Origin: Methanoregula sp.
GTDB taxonomy: Archaea > Halobacteriota > Methanomicrobia > Methanomicrobiales > Methanospirillaceae
Direction: 5' to 3'
DNA length: 5,355 bases
Assembly: GCA_013331015.1 (NCBI GenBank)
Contig: DUHF01000053.1
Span: 1-5,355, forward strand
How positions within the stretch are numbered: the first letter of the stretch is position 1; each line of letters begins with the position of its first letter. Position numbers and translations under genes: made by a program. Shown in pieces: positions 1 to 4,860 of this stretch. Below the pieces are notes generated by a model. It worked only from the letters and a program-made list of their open reading frames with translations. It was not told where the DNA came from and did no database searches.

Positions 1-717
1 GCCGGTACACGCAAGCTCCGGGGAATTATCACCTCCGGGGATGTCATCAATTTCATGGGCGGGGGTGACAAGTACCAGCTGGTCAAGGTTCGGCACGGGG
101 GCAACCTGCTTGCGGCGGTCAACGAGAGCGTGCGCACCATCATGACGCAGCAGCCCGAGACGCTCATGGACAATGCACGGATCAGCGATGCGGTTGACGT
201 TATCATCAAAAAGAAGATCGGCGGTCTCCCCATCGTGGACAAGGACGGCGTCCTTGCCGGAATTGTCACCGAACGGGACGTGCTCCGGATTCTTGGCGCT
301 GAGCGGAGTTCGCTCAATGTCGAGGACGTGATGAGTTCCACCCTCCGGGTGACTGCCCCCGACTGCCCCATTGCAACCGTCACCCGCGACATGACGAAGT
401 ACCGTTTCCGGCGCCTGCCGGTGGTGAGCGATGATATCCTGTATGGGATCGTTACAGCCACTGACATCATGCGCTATCTCGGGAGCCGGGAGGTATTCAC
501 CCGGCTGGAGACCGGAAACATTGGTGAGGTGACCGCGCTTCCCGTACGAACGCTCATTGCCCGGGAACTCTCCACGACCACACCTGAAAAGAACATCAAC
601 GAGGCAGCGCGGGAGATGCTTGAGAAGAATATCGGAGCCCTTCCCGTAATCGAGGACTCGCGGCTGATCGGGCTCGTTACCGAGTTTGACCTGGTCCGGG
701 CATTTGCAGCGGGGTGA
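1..717 (+). CDS. Four-CBS-domain protein (two Bateman modules), 5' end cut by the window
   Basis: The frame is open from base 1, and the residues before the first ATG (position 55) already read as the end of a CBS domain (GIITSGD). The gene therefore starts upstream and the ATG at 55 is internal; about 40 residues are probably missing. In the 238 visible residues there is the tail of CBS1 (about 1-20), a 23-residue linker, CBS2 (about 44-100), CBS3 (about 107-161) and CBS4 (about 183-238). All four keep the G-h-h-T-x-x-D motif (GIITSGD, GIVTERD, GIVTATD, GLVTEFD), whose Thr and Asp contact the ribose or phosphate of adenine nucleotides in known CBS pairs. No transmembrane, catalytic or DNA-binding part is visible, so a cytosolic ligand sensor acting on a partner is inferred. 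It is the first visible gene of a three-gene CBS operon. The family call is firm; ligand and partner are unknown. Confidence 0.93.
   Translation, partial: AGTRKLRGIITSGDVINFMGGGDKYQLVKVRHGGNLLAAVNESVRTIMTQQPETLMDNARISDAVDVIIKKKIGGLPIVDKDGVLAGIVTERDVLRILGAERSSLNVEDVMSSTLRVTAPDCPIATVTRDMTKYRFRRLPVVSDDILYGIVTATDIMRYLGSREVFTRLETGNIGEVTALPVRTLIARELSTTTPEKNINEAAREMLEKNIGALPVIEDSRLIGLVTEFDLVRAFAAG
711..717 (+). promoter_or_regulatory. Ribosome binding site that sets the start of the second CBS gene
   Basis: GGGGTGA sits 7 nt before the ATG at 725 and overlaps the stop codon of the preceding gene. It matches the GGTGA core complementary to the archaeal 16S rRNA 3' end. It favours the start at 725 over the in-frame ATG at 686, which lies inside the previous gene and would add 13 residues that are not CBS-like. 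Confidence 0.7.
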
Positions 718-724
718 AAAGAAG

Positions 725-1564
725 ATGCTGGCACGAGATGTAATGGCAGCGCCGGTCTTTGTCGTGGCTCCGGATGCAACCGTTGCCCACGCAAGGAACC
801 TGATGGTGCGGCACAAGATCTCCCGGCTCCTTGTCATGGAAGATGAAGCCCTGCGGGGGATCATCACCAAGAAAGATATCGCGTACCGGATGCAGCAGGG
901 TGAAGCGGCCTGGCGCCGCCGTCCGCTGGACCGGATCCCGGTGGGTGCACTGATGACGGAAGATCCCCTCACGGTGGCGCCCGATACCGGGGTAAAAACC
1001 ATAGCCCGGGCCTTTGCTGAGAAGATGATAAGCAGCGTCCCGGTCGTGAACGGCGGGAAGGTGGAAGGAATTATCACCAAGACCGATCTGATGAAATCCG
1101 CCCTTGTCCGGCAGCTTGTCTGCCCGGTTGAGGACGTGATGGAGGATGTGGCGATCGTGAACCGCCACCACTCGCTCGATCATGTGATCACCGTGATGCG
1201 GGAACGCCACGACAAGGTGCTGGTCATGGAAGATGACGGGGCACTTGCCGGCATTATCACCGAGACGAACCTGGCGTTCTATGCAAACGAGCCAAAAGTT
1301 TCAGGTGCAGCAGGAAAGGAAGTAACGATCTCACGACACCGGACGGCGGACGGAGCCAGCGGGCTGGGCCTGCTTGCGGTTGCATCGGTCACGGCAGGGG
1401 ATGTGATGACGAGTCCTGTCATCACCACCTCTCCAAAAACCCTGCTTCCGGACGCCATAGAACTGATGGGAAAACACCATGTCAACAGCCTGGTAGTCAT
1501 GGAGCATGACACCGTATCTGGAATCATAAAACGAGATGATATCATAAAGGAAGTGGCGAAATGA
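725..1564 (+). CDS. Four-CBS-domain protein (two Bateman modules)
   Basis: A 279-residue protein made of four CBS repeats: CBS1 about 1-58 (GIITKKD, T48/D51), CBS2 about 71-126 (GIITKTD, T118/D121), CBS3 about 134-188 (GIITETN, Asp replaced by N182) and CBS4 about 224-279 (GIIKRDD, Thr replaced by K269). Each repeat opens with the typical D-V-M or L-M turn (ARDVM, GALMT, VEDVM, AGDVM). A linker of about 35 residues, 189-223, separates CBS3 from CBS4. The start at 725 is chosen because the first repeat begins at once and GGGGTGA lies 7 nt upstream. The gene follows its neighbour by 7 bp and overlaps the next by 4 bp (ATGA), implying one transcript and coupled translation. By family it should be a soluble nucleotide-responsive regulator. 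The first module looks able to bind ligand in the usual way; the second looks altered. Substrate and partner cannot be read from the sequence. Confidence 0.93.
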   Translation: MLARDVMAAPVFVVAPDATVAHARNLMVRHKISRLLVMEDEALRGIITKKDIAYRMQQGEAAWRRRPLDRIPVGALMTEDPLTVAPDTGVKTIARAFAEKMISSVPVVNGGKVEGIITKTDLMKSALVRQLVCPVEDVMEDVAIVNRHHSLDHVITVMRERHDKVLVMEDDGALAGIITETNLAFYANEPKVSGAAGKEVTISRHRTADGASGLGLLAVASVTAGDVMTSPVITTSPKTLLPDAIELMGKHHVNSLVVMEHDTVSGIIKRDDIIKEVAK

Positions 1565-2337
1565 CAAAAGAAGTTTTTATCAAAGACGTAATGGTAAAAC
1601 CAGTAACCATCGCAAAATCTGCAAAGATCACCGAAGCACTCGACAAGATGCTCGATTCGGGCCTCGACCCGCTCATTGCAGTCAATAACAATACCGTTGT
1701 CGGGACCGTATCCCGGCAGGCAATCGCGCAGAAGCTGGGCAGCAAACAGAACGCAGGCGTTGCCCCGACAGCAATCCACGTAGCAAGCGTGGTGAAGGAG
1801 GATTTCACCAGTGTCTACCCCGATGAGAATGTCAACGTGCTCATCCCCCTGCTCCAGCACTACAAGCTGGTGGTGGTCTATGACGCGGAACACAAGCTGA
1901 TCGGGCAGGTATCGGCCGGCGATCTCTTGAAGAAATACGTACCCGATGACGGGATCAGCAGCGCGATTGAGAAAGTGGTAACCATCGATTCGCAGGAACG
2001 GGTTGTCCATCTCCGCCGCAGGATGCTGGATGACAACATCACCCGGTTCGTGGTCTCCGAAAACGAGAAGTATACCGGCATGGTGACGGAAACCGATGTT
2101 GCGGTAGCGATGCGGAAGTTCCGTGAAGCGGTGGATGAGAACCACCAGGATCACCGCATACGGAACATGCTCGTCAAGGACATCATGAGCGCCCCGCTCA
2201 TCACCGTAGAACGCTCGGCAAGCGCTGCCGATGTGGTCGCGATCATGCTCAAGAAGGGCATCAGCGCCCTCCCGGTCATGGAGAAGGGTAAGCTCGCCGG
2301 GATCGTTACCCGGCACTCGCTCGTGAATGCGTTATAA
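1561..2337 (+). CDS. Divergent four-CBS-domain protein, third gene of the CBS operon
   Basis: A 258-residue protein with CBS1 about 5-60, CBS2 about 74-127, CBS3 about 132-188 and CBS4 about 203-258. The start is the ATG overlapping the previous stop codon (ATGA), with AGGAAGTG 5 nt upstream as ribosome site. It is the most divergent of the three. The ligand-motif positions read GTVSRQA (no Asp), GQVSAGD (Ser for Thr, Asp kept), GMVTETD (intact) and GIVTRHS (Asp replaced by Ser). CBS1 and CBS2 also lack the usual x-L-P-V-V strand, having DPLIAV and KLVVVY instead. No membrane segment or extra domain is seen. It may bind a different ligand, bind only in the second module, or serve as a structural partner for its neighbours; these are inferences. 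CBS family membership is secure. Confidence 0.92.
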   Translation: MTKEVFIKDVMVKPVTIAKSAKITEALDKMLDSGLDPLIAVNNNTVVGTVSRQAIAQKLGSKQNAGVAPTAIHVASVVKEDFTSVYPDENVNVLIPLLQHYKLVVVYDAEHKLIGQVSAGDLLKKYVPDDGISSAIEKVVTIDSQERVVHLRRRMLDDNITRFVVSENEKYTGMVTETDVAVAMRKFREAVDENHQDHRIRNMLVKDIMSAPLITVERSASAADVVAIMLKKGISALPVMEKGKLAGIVTRHSLVNAL

Positions 2338-2340
2338 AAC

Positions 2341-2351
2341 TCTCTTTTTTT
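2341..2351 (+). terminator. T-tract terminator of the CBS operon
   Basis: TCTCTTTTTTT (seven T at 2345-2351) begins 3 nt after the TAA of the third CBS gene. Archaeal RNA polymerase stops at such T-runs without needing a hairpin, and none is obvious here. It separates the operon from the acetyltransferase gene. Confidence 0.6.
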
Positions 2352-2439
2352 CAGTTGATTGACCGATACCCCGGTAAATTACTGATAGTAAAAAGCTCAC
2401 CCGTACTGGAAATACCGTACAACAGGAGTGAGGGAGACC

Positions 2440-2490
2440 ATGTCTTGTGATGATGTGGTGTTCCACCGTCACCTGTATGTAGTATTCTGA
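2440..2490 (+). CDS. Possible 16-codon leader ORF upstream of the acetyltransferase gene
   Basis: An ATG at 2440 opens a 16-codon frame (MSCDDVVFHRHLYVVF) ending in TGA at 2488-2490, 26 nt before the next gene's start. A purine-rich stretch with GGAGTGAGG (2425-2433) lies 6 nt upstream, a better ribosome site than that of the gene it precedes. The peptide resembles nothing I recognise and the frame is short enough to arise by chance. Its stop codon lies within the left arm of the inverted repeat at 2486-2517, so translation of the leader would disturb that structure. It is reported as a candidate leader peptide only. Confidence 0.25.
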   Translation: MSCDDVVFHRHLYVVF

Positions 2491-2517
2491 TCAATATCCC
2501 GACAGGTTGTGATCAGA
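2486..2517. repeat. Inverted repeat reaching the acetyltransferase start codon
   Basis: TCTGATCA (2486-2493) and TGATCAGA (2510-2517) are perfect 8-bp inverted arms separated by 16 nt. Each arm contains the palindrome TGATCA. The last base of the right arm is the A of the ATG at 2517. As DNA it could be an operator with two half-sites; as RNA it could form a hairpin with a 16-nt loop containing the weak AGGT ribosome site (2504-2507). Confidence 0.45.
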
Positions 2518-3362
2518 TGGACAGTATGCGGATCCGGGTAATGCGAAAAGAGGAGCTCCCGCTTGCGGTGAAATGGGCAGCAGCTGAGGGCTGGAACCCG
2601 GGGCTTATGGACGCTGAATGCTTCTGGCCCGTGGACCCGGATGGGTTCTTCTGTGCCGAAATTAACGGTAAGATTGTTGGCACCGCTGCGGTCGTGAACT
2701 ACGACGACCGCTTCTCGTTTGGCGGCTTCTATATCGTAGACCCGGCCCACCGTTCGAGCGGTGTCGGGATGCAGCTTGCCCGGTACGCGATGAGCCATGC
2801 CGGCGACCGGGTGCTCGGTGTTGACGGAGTGGTGGCGATGGTGCCAAAGTATGAGGCGTCCGGCCTCCTCTTCCTGCACTACAACAATGCCCGGTATGAG
2901 GGGAAAGGTGGCGGGAAGGTCCCGGACGGGCTCACTCCCCTCCGGGACGTGAGGTTTGCGGACCTCCTCGATTACGATACCGCACATTTTCCGGCCCGCC
3001 GGGAGCAGTTCCTCCGCTGCTGGATTGGTCAGGAAGGCCACTTCGGGCTCGCACGCCTCGACCGTGACGGGAAGATCCTTGGGTACGGGGTCCGGCGGAA
3101 GTGCCACACCGGTTACAAGATCGGCCCGCTCTTTTCCCGCGACCGGGCTACCGCTGAGATGATCCTCGACGGCCTTATTGCCGGTATTCCGGGCGATCCG
3201 TTCTTCCTCGACATACCCCGGCCGAATGCCGCTGCGGTCGTGCTCGTGGAGGACCGGAAGATGGTGCCGGTCTTTTTTACCGCCCGGCTCTACACGACAA
3301 GGGCGGCTGTGGCCCTGCCGCTCGAGGAGATATTCGGGGTCACCACGTTCGAGCTGGGATAA
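2517..3362 (+). CDS. Two-domain GNAT acetyltransferase, YitH-like
   Basis: A 281-residue protein. Residues about 4-135 form a GNAT fold: the N-terminal strand MRIRVMRKEE, the segment AAAEGWNPG typical of this subgroup, the central strand IVGTAAVVNYDDRFSFGGFYIVDP, and the acetyl-CoA pyrophosphate loop R79-S-S-G-V-G84 followed by a helix. The C-terminal half (about 140-281) matches the general layout of the second GNAT-like domain of YitH/HolE-type enzymes, ending in VPVFFTARLYT and a closing IFGVTTFELG. The family transfers acetyl from acetyl-CoA to an amine; the acceptor here is unknown. The protein is cytosolic, with no signal or membrane segment. The ATG at 2526 is an alternative start, just before the first conserved strand. 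It is separated from the CBS operon by about 180 bp and a T-tract, so it is probably its own transcription unit. GNAT is confident; the YitH subgroup is from memory of the family pattern. Confidence 0.87.
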   Translation: MDSMRIRVMRKEELPLAVKWAAAEGWNPGLMDAECFWPVDPDGFFCAEINGKIVGTAAVVNYDDRFSFGGFYIVDPAHRSSGVGMQLARYAMSHAGDRVLGVDGVVAMVPKYEASGLLFLHYNNARYEGKGGGKVPDGLTPLRDVRFADLLDYDTAHFPARREQFLRCWIGQEGHFGLARLDRDGKILGYGVRRKCHTGYKIGPLFSRDRATAEMILDGLIAGIPGDPFFLDIPRPNAAAVVLVEDRKMVPVFFTARLYTTRAAVALPLEEIFGVTTFELG

Positions 3363-3488
3363 CCCCCAAATTATTTTCCGGTTGCGGCTCTTGGGGATTG
3401 ATGTCCCGTGCGTCCCTGCCCGTGAATTCGGAATCTTTGACCCGTGTACATAATCACAATGCGGTAACTGCTGCATCCTGCCGCACAA

Positions 3489-3497
3489 GATATTTAC
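3489..3497 (+). promoter_or_regulatory. Candidate TATA box for the lipoprotein gene
   Basis: GATATTTAC is an AT-rich TATA-like word in an otherwise GC-rich stretch. About 25 bp downstream lies 3515-3520, just before the ATGs at 3525 and 3534, which would give a short-leader transcript. This is a weak call resting on composition and spacing only. Confidence 0.3.
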
Positions 3498-3533
3498 GTA
3501 CCGGTGATGACGATTGAGATTATTATGATTGCA

Positions 3534-3995
3534 ATGACCCGCAAGTATCCCCTCTGGGGTGTCGCTCTCATTCTGGCGGCGGCCGTGCTGATTACCGGCT
3601 GCACGGACTCATCAGGGTCCGGCACGGGCTCTCCTTACTCCGGCACGGAGCAGTACCCCCGGTTCGATGCAATCGTCACCGACGCTTCGATCTATAATGT
3701 CGGCGAGGTCGTGGAGTTCGAACTGGTGAGCAAAAGCCCCGGTAAAGGAAAGTTCGACGACCACCCCTGCTCGTACCGGCTCCTGAAAGAGGAGGCCGAT
3801 GGCTCATGGCAGTTCCTGGCTGAGCCGGTCGATACCTGGTCGGCGGCGCCCGGCACGGTCCGATACCCGGAGGGTTGCGACGCCCTCCGGTTTGCCACCA
3901 CGAACTGGGAGCCGGGTAAGTACAGGATCCAGTACAAGTATGGCGTCTCCGCGCTCTTCACCGTCCGCAATGTGCCGGTCATCGCGGCCTCGTAA
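3534..3995 (+). CDS. Small exported lipoprotein with a probable Ig-like domain
   Basis: A 153-residue protein. It has a classical lipoprotein signal: a charged start (MTRKYP), a hydrophobic core (residues 7-20) and the lipobox LITG-C23, then a Ser/Gly/Thr-rich tether (25-38). The mature part (about 42-153) looks like one beta-sandwich. It has the Y-N-V-G-E-V-V-E-F-E-L strand, C79-S-Y-R-L-L, a W in the middle, P-G-K-Y-R-I-Q-Y and a last strand ALFTVR, an arrangement like bacterial Ig-like (Big-type) domains of surface proteins. C79 and C115 may form a disulfide. It is expected on the outer face of the membrane; function is unknown. The start at 3534 gives the most normal signal peptide. In-frame starts also exist at 3504 (GTG), 3507 and 3525; the longer forms add an odd acidic, hydrophobic prefix. 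None has a good ribosome site, fitting a leaderless or short-leader mRNA. Confidence 0.8.
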   Translation: MTRKYPLWGVALILAAAVLITGCTDSSGSGTGSPYSGTEQYPRFDAIVTDASIYNVGEVVEFELVSKSPGKGKFDDHPCSYRLLKEEADGSWQFLAEPVDTWSAAPGTVRYPEGCDALRFATTNWEPGKYRIQYKYGVSALFTVRNVPVIAAS

Positions 3996-4055
3996 ACCCC
4001 CCGCTTTGCAGCCGATTCCAAAAAGTTTGGTGGGGGCGGAGGGCTCCTGCATCAT

Positions 4056-4177
4056 CTGCCCCTGCCCGACCCCCCATGGGTTCCCGTGGAATAAAATCCT
4101 GCAAATATCCGTCGTTATCTCCACAGGAAATTATGGTGTTTTCAGCATATCCGAAAAGGGGGGTCGGGCAGGGGCAG
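4056..4177. repeat. Perfect 20-bp inverted repeat with G-quadruplex potential, 82-bp AT-rich centre
   Basis: CTGCCCCTGCCCGACCCCCC at 4056-4075 is the exact reverse complement of 4158-4177. The right arm plus GGG at 4181-4183 gives four G-runs of three or more on the plus strand with loops of 2, 2 and 6 nt. The left arm plus CCC at 4083-4085 gives the same on the minus strand with loops of 2, 2 and 7. The right arm is followed by TTTGGGATTTTTC, whose T5 at 4185-4189 could end a transcript. Possible identities are a small inverted-repeat (MITE- or REP-like) element, a structured RNA, or a terminator structure for the lipoprotein gene. No flanking target-site duplication was found. Confidence 0.6.
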
Positions 4178-4181
4178 TTTG

Positions 4182-4223
4182 GGATTTTTCTTCCGGGTTT
4201 GCCGGGCCGCAAGGAAAAAATCC
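4182..4223. repeat. 8-bp helix GGATTTTT / AAAAATCC
   Basis: GGATTTTT (4182-4189) pairs perfectly with AAAAATCC (4216-4223), enclosing a 26-nt GC-rich loop. It begins just after the right arm of the 20-bp inverted repeat. The helix and the G-quadruplex pattern share the Gs at 4182-4183, so they could be alternatives. Confidence 0.35.
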
Positions 4224-4274
4224 GTGATCCGGCTGAGGTTCCGGACGATCCTTCTCCCGGTGGGCCGGGGAATT

Positions 4275-4304
4275 GCCCGTGACCGCTCCGCGATTGTCGC
4301 GGGC
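4275..4304. repeat. 9-bp GC-rich hairpin
   Basis: GCCCGTGAC (4275-4283) pairs with GTCGCGGGC (4296-4304) over nine positions, eight Watson-Crick and one G-U (4280 with 4299 in plus-strand RNA), with a 12-nt loop. It is not followed by a T-run, so it is not an obvious terminator. It is one of a cluster of helices in this noncoding region. Confidence 0.35.
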
Positions 4305-4321
4305 ACTTGCGGTGTGCGTGT

Positions 4322-4336
4322 CCCTGCCCGACCCCC
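4322..4336 (+). repeat. Partial third copy of the 20-bp repeat word
   Basis: CCCTGCCCGACCCCC repeats 15 of the 20 bases of the left arm at 4056-4075, same orientation. It is followed by GGTTTGGTGG; GTTTGGTGG also occurs at 4025-4033 near the first copy. A shorter relative, GTCCCTGCCCG, occurs at 3412-3422 and again at 4320-4330. The word therefore recurs in the noncoding DNA of this window. Confidence 0.5.
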
Positions 4337-4438
4337 GGTTTGGTGGTGGATCCGGATCGGACCGGGCGGGGTCCGGGGCATATCTGCGAAAATTATCACG
4401 ATATCGTTGCGCTGCTGCCGGCATATCCAACTATCGGA

Positions 4439-4484
4439 TGCAGGAGGTCCCCGTGCTCCCGCACGGTACAAACTGTATCCTGCA
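4439..4484 (+). ncRNA. Candidate structured RNA element: compact three-way junction
   Basis: On paper the plus-strand RNA folds as three perfect helices. P1 is TGCAGGA (4439-4445) with TCCTGCA (4478-4484). P2 is CCGTGC (4451-4456) with GCACGG (4461-4466) and a TCCC loop. P3 is TACA (4467-4470) with TGTA (4474-4477) and an AAC loop. P2, P3 and the return strand of P1 abut with no unpaired bases; five bases join P1 to P2. A perfect Shine-Dalgarno word, AGGAGGT (4442-4448), is partly buried in P1. It lies about 150 bp before the vapB start. No known RNA family is recognised. GC-rich DNA gives chance helices, so this is tentative. Confidence 0.22.
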
Positions 4485-4602
4485 GGCTGCCCGCGGCGGG
4501 GTGAATGCCCCCTGTCGATACCACTGCACCCCTCTCTCTGCTCCAAGCCCTTTCAGGGAAGACCTGGGGGCATATGGTAAAGGTGAAGTCCTCAAGGCAT
4601 CA

Positions 4603-4610
4603 TTAAATAC
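4603..4610 (+). promoter_or_regulatory. TATA box of the vapBC operon
   Basis: TTAAATAC lies in a short AT-rich island, with its centre about 26 bp before the GTG at 4633. This is the usual archaeal TATA-to-transcription-start distance. It implies that the mRNA begins at or within a few bases of the GTG, a leaderless message, which fits the absence of a ribosome site directly before the start. Confidence 0.55.
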
Positions 4611-4632
4611 ACATACATACCCAGGGCTAATC

Positions 4633-4860
4633 GTGGCCACCAAAACGATCAGCATCACTGAGGAGGCGTACGAGCGGCTGAAGAACCTCAAGAAGAACGA
4701 AAAGACGAGTTTCTCCGAAGTGATTGTAAAAGATTATCCCGTAAAGCGGAAGTTGTCAGAAGTTCTTGCCGAACTTGGGGACTGTTCCGATCTTACCGAT
4801 TCCGTAGAGATGGTCTCGCGGGAGATGCGGAAAGCCAAGCTTCGTAAGGTTGAGTTCTGA
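4633..4860 (+). CDS. vapB: VapB-type antitoxin (archaeal DUF217 / PF02697-like)
   Basis: A 75-residue protein starting at GTG 4633: (M)ATKTISITEEAYERLKNLK, then K24-T-S-F-S-E-V-I31. This matches the archaeal putative-antitoxin family whose members begin MATKTISIT-x-EAYERLK and continue SFSDVI. The N-terminal part forms the DNA-binding ribbon-helix-like region; the charged C-terminal part (about 37-75, ending in MRKAKLRKVEF) is expected to wrap and inhibit the toxin. It should repress its own promoter and neutralise the VapC ribonuclease next to it. Its stop overlaps the toxin ATG by one base (TGATG), indicating coupled translation. The GTG is preferred over upstream in-frame starts because the family signature begins there and the TATA box lies about 26 bp upstream. 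The gene looks intact. Function is by family, with good confidence. Confidence 0.85.
   Translation: MATKTISITEEAYERLKNLKKNEKTSFSEVIVKDYPVKRKLSEVLAELGDCSDLTDSVEMVSREMRKAKLRKVEF

Larger units (their letters stand above)
3996..4632. other. 637-bp noncoding region rich in repeats and potential RNA structure
   Basis: No frame here reads like a protein. The long frame open from 4273 into vapB has no recognisable sequence before the antitoxin start. The region contains a perfect 20-bp inverted repeat (4056-4075 and 4158-4177), a third partial copy (4322-4336), an 8-bp helix (4182-4189 with 4216-4223), a 9-bp hairpin (4275-4304), a 6-bp hairpin (4358-4375), a 10-bp palindrome ACGATATCGT (4398-4407) and a potential three-way junction (4439-4484). 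The inside of the 20-bp repeat is much more AT-rich than its surroundings. No tRNA, rRNA, SRP RNA, RNase P or CRISPR pattern was recognised. The last 30 bp carry the vapBC promoter. Confidence 0.6.

Noticed and set aside
474..2316. Long minus-strand and alternate-frame ORFs across the CBS operon
   Set aside because: They are shadows of the CBS frames in GC-rich DNA: His/Arg/Gly-rich, with no family resemblance, fully overlapped by clear CBS proteins.
2447..2490. C/D-box guide RNA candidate (GTGATGA at 2447-2453, CTGA at 2487-2490)
   Set aside because: No internal D' or C' boxes and no pairing of the flanks; 44 nt is also short. Box-like words alone are common by chance.
2469..3488. 339-codon minus-strand ORF opposite the acetyltransferase
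   Set aside because: Composition (Pro, Arg, His, Gly, Val) is typical of an antisense shadow; the plus strand encodes an obvious GNAT protein.
4056..4177. Complete IS element
   Set aside because: Only 122 bp, no transposase, and no target-site duplication at its edges; at most a tiny non-autonomous element.
4076..4282. Plus-strand and minus-strand ORFs of 68-142 codons in the noncoding region
   Set aside because: Pro/Arg/Gly-rich, no ribosome sites, and they run through the inverted repeat; treated as chance frames.
4056..4336. CRISPR array
   Set aside because: The repeated word is in mixed orientation with unequal spacing (82 and about 144 bp) and variable length, unlike CRISPR repeats.
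4273..4632. Long N-terminal extension of vapB (frame open from 4273, with AGGAGGT at 4442-4448 before GTG 4453)
   Set aside because: The antitoxin family signature starts exactly at 4633, a TATA box lies between, and the extension has no protein-like pattern. The ribosome-site word is kept as a curiosity.
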